Shown here: in pieces, positions 60,457 to 64,000 of the stretch
Layout: every line of letters begins with the position of its first letter
Position numbering within the stretch: the stretch's first letter is position 1
Source of the DNA: Pseudomonas bubulae
GTDB lineage: Bacteria > Pseudomonadota > Gammaproteobacteria > Pseudomonadales > Pseudomonadaceae
NCBI RefSeq assembly: GCF_037023725.1
Contig: NZ_CP146077.1
Coordinates: 5,080,744-5,144,743 of the forward strand
DNA length: 64,000 nucleotides
Reading direction: 5' to 3'
The notes under the pieces: generated by a model
Told to the model about the DNA's origin: nothing
Database searches by the model: none
The model's input: only the letters and a program-made list of their open reading frames with translations
Made by a program: the position numbers and the translations under genes

Positions 60457-63400
60457 TAGCGGGATGCCTCGCTGTTTAATGAGCGCCAGGGCGCATCAAA
60501 AAGGGGTCGATAGAGGGCATCGCACCACTCTTCGAATTCGTCGCCAGCCATCAAGGCCGCATAGTCAGGAAACTGCCGGGCCAGGGCGGCGCTTTCACGG
60601 CGCTCGCCGTCACTGGTTTGGCCATCACCCTCATAGGCTTTTTGCGCCGCCGCATCGGCCTTGGCCGGATCTGTCTGGGCCAGCCAGGCAAAAGCAGTTT
60701 TTACCGCGACAGGCAGCGGGTGGCTCATCCCGACTTTCCAGGCAGTGAGCAAGTTGCCAAGAATCTCCCGGGCCTGCTTGGTGTCCAGAGGTTCGAGCAG
60801 CAAGGTGTCATCACTGGCCACCAGGGCGGTCGTCATCTGCAGGCCACAGGCGCAGGCTGCCAGATGGTTTACCCATGGCCGGGTCAAACGGTGCCATTTC
60901 CGGGTTTTGATCGCACCAATGCTATTAGGAATAGTGGTGACAGACAGTAAGCCCTTGTCGCTACGCTGGTGCAGATTGCCGAGCCAGCCTTCCAGCGTCA
61001 GACCTTGATCCTCAAAACTGACAGGCAACGCGCTGTTTAGCGGTGTAGGCCAAAGAGCCAGCAGTTGCTGATAGCGCTGTAGTACATCTGGTAATGGCTC
61101 GATTAGTTCGTGTTGCAGGCACTCTCCAAACCCGGCCATGGGCAGCAAACCGCTGCCTTGCAGGCGCTGGGCACGGGTATGCAAGGCGCTTTCCAGTTGA
61201 TCCGGCTGCGCCAGTGCAGCTTCAAGCAGGCTGTCGCTCAAGGTGTAGCGCTGCAATGCGTCGAGTACGAAAGGTTCTTCATCGGCCAAAGGTACTTCCG
61301 CTGCCTCAAAGAATACTTTCAGGCGCTGACTAAAGAAGTGGCGCACTGGGTTTCGCAAAAAATCCTGTAACTGCGTCAGGTTCAGTGGTTCTTCCTGGAT
61401 ATGCGCGCCAAGCGTGCCGGGGCCAACGGGCTCCGGTTGTGGCGCATGCAAGCGCTGCCATTCACGCGCATAGCTGAACAGGTTAGGGTTGCCTTCATGA
61501 AAGTAACGAGTGCTAAAGGGTTGCAGTGGGTGCTCTTGGGTCATGGCCTCAAGCAGGTCGCCGCCCCCTTGCAGATGCCAACCACTGGCAAGGTGGTCAC
61601 GCAGCTGGCCAATCAGGACACAGGCCGGGCGCTCGCTGTTGTCGCGAATACTGCGCCCTACCCAGCTGATATAAAGCTGATCACGAGCCGAAAGCAGCGC
61701 TTCAAGAAGCAGGTAACGGTCATCTTCGCGGCGCGAACGATCGCCCGGGCGGTAATCGCTGCCCATCAGATCGAAGTCCAGCGGCGGCTGGGCTCGCGGG
61801 TAGTCGCCGTCGTTCATGCCCAGCAGGCATACCAGCTTGAAGGGGATGGCCCGCATCGGCATCAGGGTGCAGAAGTTGACCGCCCCGGCCAGGAAACGTT
61901 GTGACAACTTGCCCTGGTCAAGCCCGGTAAGCCAGGCCTCGCGTACTACGGTCAGCGGTAACTCATCCTGCAGACCAACCAGTTCACAGGTTTCGAGCCA
62001 GGTTTCGCGCAGCTCTTCAAGCTGGGCCAACAGGTAGTCGTCGTGCTCTGTTTCGGCCTGGAAAAACAGCTGCACCAAAGCCTGCAGGCGCTCGCCCCAG
62101 AGCTGCGGCAATGCCGGTTGCGAGAGCTCCTGATGAGCGATTTCCAACGCATCGAGCAAAGCTACCAGCGGGCCGATCAGTACGGCATCCAGCCCCCCGA
62201 TCTCATCGTAGGGCTCAATACCGTCGCAGGCCTCACCACTGCCTACGGCATATCCGAGCAACATGCGGCGCAAACCAAAACGCCAACTGTTTTGCTCCAG
62301 TTGCTCGGGCAAACCAAGACCGGCACGCTGCTGCGCATTCAACCCCCAGCGAATGCCAGCGCCTTCAATCCAGCGATGCAAGGTTGGCAAGTCGCGCTCT
62401 TGCACCTTGAAGCGGGCGCGCAGTGATGGCACGTCGAGCAAATCCAGGATTTCACTGACGGGGAAACGGCTGTCAGGCAATTTAAGCAAGTGTTCGAGAG
62501 CGATCAGCAATGGATCACGACCACGCTGCCCCTGGTCGGCCAGGGTGTAGGGAATAAAGCGCCGATCATCACGTTCGATTTGCCCAAAAACAGCACGGAT
62601 ATGCGGCGCGTAACTGTCCACATCCGGCACCATCACAATCACATCACGTGGCTGCAACTGAGGGTTCTCGCTGAAACGTGCGAGCAACTGGTCGTGCAGG
62701 ATCTCGACTTCACGCTGCGCACTATGCGCAACATGGAAGCGTATTGAGCGATCCTGTGCCAGATCGATGGCGGGCCATAGCTCCCGGGTTTCGTTGAGCG
62801 GGCGCAGCTCAAGAATATCGTCCTGCAACTGGTTGAGCAGGTTAAGCGGTTCAACTTCGCTGAACAGGTCGATACGGCCATCGCGAAAAGCTGCGCGATA
62901 ACTGTTGGGCTCGTCGTAGCTGTCGAGCAGGTTGATATAGTCACGGCCTTGTTTACCCCAGGCAGCCAGCAAGGGATGGGCATGCTGATGCAGGGTATCC
63001 AGATCAAGTGCTGTAGGCATGCCGCTTTTGCGGGCCTGACGTTTGTACTGATGACGCAGCAGATCTTTATCGGCAACGATGTCAGACCAATGATGGCGGC
63101 AAGGGTTGTGCACACACAACAATACCTGGCTGAAGCGGGCGAGCCCGGCCAGGGCTTCAAGTGCCTGAGCAGGCAGTGACGAGATGCCAAAAACGATCAC
63201 CCGCGCGGGCAAGCCGGGCGGGGCTTGCTCGAGGCTGTTGATCTTGTCCATAAAACGCTGATGAACGCCGGCACGGCTCTGTGACATGCCCTCTTCACCT
63301 ACATCGAGCAGAAGCGCACGCCACAACTCGGCCTGCCAGCAGTTAGCCGGGCTCAGGGCCGGGCTTTCGCCCCGGGCGTTACGCAATTGATGGCGACCTG

Positions 63401-63905
63401 CGGCCCAGTCCTCCAGCCAGTCGGCGCGATACACCTGATATTGGTCGAACAGGTCGGCAAGACGCTCAGACAGCTGATAGCGCTTGCGCAGATCGGTGTC
63501 GTGAGTCAGGAAGCGCTGCAGGGGTTCGAAGTGCGGCTGATCGATAAGGGCAGGCAGCAGGCGCATCAGACGCCAGGTCAGCGGGGCTTTATCGAGCAAT
63601 GACTTGGCGGGGATTTCTTCACTGCCCAGTACCAGCCGATAGAGCTGCCACAAAAAACTGCCGGGCAACTGCACGTCCACGGCTGCAGCAATACCGCAGC
63701 CGCCGAGGTCGTCGTCGCGGGCATCTTCGGCAAGAGCCAGCTTTAACCATTGGGCGATGCCGTTACTCTGCACCAGAGCAATTTCGTTCTCCAGAGGAGC
63801 CAGCGGGTAAAGGCGCATCCAGCTGACAACCAGGCTGCGTAACTCATCGAGGCGGTTGCCATGAACCACCATAAAACCCGCATTGAGAGGCGTAGCAACC
63901 GACAT
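60456..63905 (-). CDS. recC: Exodeoxyribonuclease V gamma subunit (RecC)
   Basis: This 1149-residue protein is the Chi-recognising, catalytically inactive SF1-like subunit. Family phrases include FMVVHGNRLDELRSLVVSW at the start, IALVQSNGIAQWLKLALA, VFGISSLPAQALEAL, MPMRAIPFKLVCLLGMNDGDYPR and DRSRREDDRYLLLEALLSARD. ATG 63905 has AAGGA 7 bp upstream, so the longer frame to 63962 is not needed. It leads the recC-recB-recD operon. The remaining 95 bases of the window hold only its upstream region, with no further gene seen. Confidence 0.96.
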   Translation of the reverse strand: MSVATPLNAGFMVVHGNRLDELRSLVVSWMRLYPLAPLENEIALVQSNGIAQWLKLALAEDARDDDLGGCGIAAAVDVQLPGSFLWQLYRLVLGSEEIPAKSLLDKAPLTWRLMRLLPALIDQPHFEPLQRFLTHDTDLRKRYQLSERLADLFDQYQVYRADWLEDWAAGRHQLRNARGESPALSPANCWQAELWRALLLDVGEEGMSQSRAGVHQRFMDKINSLEQAPPGLPARVIVFGISSLPAQALEALAGLARFSQVLLCVHNPCRHHWSDIVADKDLLRHQYKRQARKSGMPTALDLDTLHQHAHPLLAAWGKQGRDYINLLDSYDEPNSYRAAFRDGRIDLFSEVEPLNLLNQLQDDILELRPLNETRELWPAIDLAQDRSIRFHVAHSAQREVEILHDQLLARFSENPQLQPRDVIVMVPDVDSYAPHIRAVFGQIERDDRRFIPYTLADQGQRGRDPLLIALEHLLKLPDSRFPVSEILDLLDVPSLRARFKVQERDLPTLHRWIEGAGIRWGLNAQQRAGLGLPEQLEQNSWRFGLRRMLLGYAVGSGEACDGIEPYDEIGGLDAVLIGPLVALLDALEIAHQELSQPALPQLWGERLQALVQLFFQAETEHDDYLLAQLEELRETWLETCELVGLQDELPLTVVREAWLTGLDQGKLSQRFLAGAVNFCTLMPMRAIPFKLVCLLGMNDGDYPRAQPPLDFDLMGSDYRPGDRSRREDDRYLLLEALLSARDQLYISWVGRSIRDNSERPACVLIGQLRDHLASGWHLQGGGDLLEAMTQEHPLQPFSTRYFHEGNPNLFSYAREWQRLHAPQPEPVGPGTLGAHIQEEPLNLTQLQDFLRNPVRHFFSQRLKVFFEAAEVPLADEEPFVLDALQRYTLSDSLLEAALAQPDQLESALHTRAQRLQGSGLLPMAGFGECLQHELIEPLPDVLQRYQQLLALWPTPLNSALPVSFEDQGLTLEGWLGNLHQRSDKGLLSVTTIPNSIGAIKTRKWHRLTRPWVNHLAACACGLQMTTALVASDDTLLLEPLDTKQAREILGNLLTAWKVGMSHPLPVAVKTAFAWLAQTDPAKADAAAQKAYEGDGQTSDGERRESAALARQFPDYAALMAGDEFEEWCDALYRPLFDAPWRSLNSEASR

Positions 63906-64000
63906 GACGGCATCCTTAGGAGAAAGCGAAATCCAAAGGCGAACCTTAACATTGCTCGGCAATGGAGGCTTGAAGCTGCGGCTGTTTTTCTGCCCACAAA

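Overview
The window looks like a chromosomal segment of a Pseudomonas species, probably from the fluorescens/fragi side of the genus. The evidence is high GC codon use, REP-type palindromes with the GTGGGAGCGGGCTTGCTCGCGATG core at many gene ends, YfiBNR, MmsA/MmsB with a divergent LysR gene, an HBM-type chemoreceptor, an OprB-type porin and the recC-recB-recD gene order. About 48 protein genes are supported. No tRNA, rRNA, CRISPR array, insertion sequence or prophage was seen.

Layout. 1-5236: assimilatory nitrate/nitrite reduction operon (nirB 3' part, nirD, nasA with a C-terminal BFD-like domain, cobA for the siroheme precursor). 5453-6916: secreted purple-acid-type phosphatase behind a well-formed Pho box. 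7032-12118: galactarate/glucarate catabolism (garD, MFS permease, kdgD) and a FadR-type regulator, with a matching operator at the kdgD promoter and upstream of the regulator. 12382-17094: a 1570-residue SF1 helicase with a C-terminal Vsr/DUF559-like nuclease domain. 17277-20246: a classical autotransporter.

20433-32015: thirteen minus-strand genes forming a large Ter (tellurite/stress) locus. The promoter-distal part is terZ-terA-terB-terC-terD-terE, ending at a strong terminator. The promoter-proximal part encodes an ATP-grasp ligase, a TerD domain fused to a trypsin-like protease, a phosphoribosyltransferase/TRSP protein, two HAD phosphatases, a StiP-type cysteine protease/PELOTA protein and an HpcH/citrate-lyase-like enzyme. 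This matches the predicted Ter-linked pathway for a nucleoside-like metabolite, whose product and trigger remain unknown as far as I know.

32192-36407: OprB-like porin, an ArnT-like lipid-linked glycosyltransferase, a 168-residue unknown and an Ais-like membrane histidine phosphatase. 36776-42063: McpS-like chemoreceptor, SulP anion transporter, gamma-glutamyltransferase. 42353-42806: an 85-residue DUF3077-like gene preceded by a 115-bp inverted repeat that encloses a possible 23-codon Cys/Gly-rich ORF with its own Shine-Dalgarno sequence; this is the most unusual small structure in the window. 42947-52090: MdaB-like quinone reductase, TauE/SafE transporter, three LysR regulators, aromatic amino-acid permease, cupin protein and the valine-degradation pair mmsA-mmsB. 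52149-54503: yfiR-yfiN-yfiB c-di-GMP module. 54686-63905: recC-recB-recD.

The best candidates for new biology are the Ter locus with its TerD-protease fusion, the hairpin-enclosed small ORF, and the standalone helicase-nuclease. Functions come from family recognition by eye. No database search was run, and residue positions are approximate.
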